Assembly: GCA_964601205.1 (NCBI GenBank)
Contig: CAZRML010000007.1
Coordinates: forward strand, 1 to 64,000
Source: JAQVEM01 sp964601205
GTDB taxonomy: Bacteria > Actinomycetota > Humimicrobiia > Humimicrobiales > Humimicrobiaceae
Direction of reading: 5' to 3'
Length of the DNA: 64,000 nucleotides
Part shown: piece by piece, positions 63,505-64,000 of the stretch
Position numbering within the stretch: the first letter of the stretch is position 1
Layout: every line of letters starts with the position of its first letter
Position numbers and translations under genes: made by a program
Notes under the pieces: model-generated
Told to the model about the DNA's origin: nothing
Database searches by the model: none
Seen by the model: only the letters and a program-made list of their open reading frames with translations

Positions 63505-64000
63505 AATGGTTTTGTTTTATTATCAAATTATTTTTTATAATATCTTTTCGTGTCCTGATTTTAGCTTTTTTTAAATCTGTAAGACTGATGGCTTTTCTGC
63601 CAATTACGTATATATCTCCTTCACCGGGAGATAATCTGCCTTCAATTATTAAAGCAGAACTGTTCATTATTGCTTTTAAATTTTTTTTAAGGACATCGGA
63701 GAAAAATACCGCTGTGTACATGCCATCTTCATCTTCCATTGTGCACATAAGGGTTTCTCTGTTGTTCCTTATTTTTTTAATTTTTTTATTGATAGTAATT
63801 CCTGCCGTGAATATAACTTTTTCAAATCGCAGGAAACATGGAAAATGTCCGCTTTTTATAATAGGGTACCCCGAAAGCTCGTCCCTGAAATAATAAAGGG
63901 GAGAGCAGCTGGCACAAAATCCCAGGATACTTTCTTCTATAATAAGCTTTTCCTCTAAATTAAAATCTTCAGGACAGGTTAACTGGTGTGAGAAAAAAAT
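63497..64000 (-). CDS. Second DnaE-like DNA polymerase III alpha, C-terminal part (runs off the right edge)
   Basis: An open minus-strand frame enters from the right edge and runs 167 codons to TAA at 63499-63497. It matches the C-terminal end of DnaE-type polymerases. EEKLIIEESILGF corresponds to the ELLNFEKEMLGLY segment of the DnaE at 10-13.5 kb. It leads into an OB-fold with KVIFTAGITINKKIKKI and METEDG-like TMEDEDGMYTAVFF. The usual HPL after the helix is replaced by CSPL. Coupling to dinB suggests an error-prone repair cassette, like DnaE2 in other bacteria. The catalytic part lies outside the window, so activity cannot be judged. Confidence 0.75.
   Translation of the reverse strand: MFFSHQLTCPEDFNLEEKLIIEESILGFCASCSPLYYFRDELSGYPIIKSGHFPCFLRFEKVIFTAGITINKKIKKIRNNRETLMCTMEDEDGMYTAVFFSDVLKKNLKAIMNSSALIIEGRLSPGEGDIYVIGRKAISLTDLKKAKIRTRKDIIKNNLIIKQNHYG

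Overview
This is an AT-rich window from a bacterial chromosome. It is mostly housekeeping DNA, with no plasmid backbone, CRISPR array or complete mobile element. The order polA - S1-domain protein - coaE - uvrB - uvrA - uvrC, followed by rapZ - gapA - pgk - tpiA - gpmI - secG, is the arrangement I associate with Actinobacteria. The low GC, short-form HisG with HisZ, membrane pyrophosphatase, FMN-binding glutamate-synthase-like protein and peptide transporters fit a deep-branching, probably anaerobic member of that phylum or a neighbour. The phylum is an inference from gene order; no database comparison was possible.

Region by region. 1-1.5 kb: the edge of a DUF1538 membrane protein, a decayed M23 peptidase tail and a Xer-type recombinase. 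1.8-10 kb: a class I aminotransferase, a PAS-PAS-GGDEF-HD protein, a K+-type membrane pyrophosphatase, LarB and an orphan GspE/PilB ATPase. 10-16.3 kb: DnaE, then an opine-dehydrogenase-like protein coupled to a B12-binding protein. 16.4-23 kb: a compact histidine operon (hisZ-G-B-H-A-F-IE, without hisD or hisC) running into pfkA. 23-27 kb: tRNA-Leu(CAA), a frameshifted membrane diguanylate cyclase, and a glutamate-synthase-like gene behind a terminator-type leader. 27-45.6 kb: repair, translation and glycolysis genes. 45.7-53.2 kb: an oligopeptide ABC transporter (oppABCDF) plus a second binding lipoprotein whose two halves are in swapped order. 53.3-57 kb: tRNA-Leu(GAG), a TPR protein, an AmrS-type radical SAM enzyme, tRNA-Cys(GCA) and glutamate dehydrogenase. 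57-64 kb: an ABC exporter, an unknown membrane coiled-coil protein, a PAS-GEDEF-HD protein, and dinB overlapping the end of a second DnaE-like polymerase.

How the genes work together. Much of lower glycolysis is encoded here: pfkA, tpiA, gapA, pgk and gpmI. The pyrophosphatase could recover energy from PPi made in biosynthesis. Imported peptides, glutamate dehydrogenase, the glutamate-synthase-like protein and the aminotransferase point to amino-acid and nitrogen metabolism. Three c-di-GMP-type proteins appear. One has an intact GGDEF and a worn HD domain, one has a worn GGDEF and an intact HD domain, and one is broken by a frameshift.

The observations most worth following are the half-swapped solute-binding protein (51427-53178), the opine-dehydrogenase/B12 pair (13558-16293), the reciprocal decay in the two GGDEF-HD proteins, and the leader of the glutamate-synthase-like gene (26915-27005).
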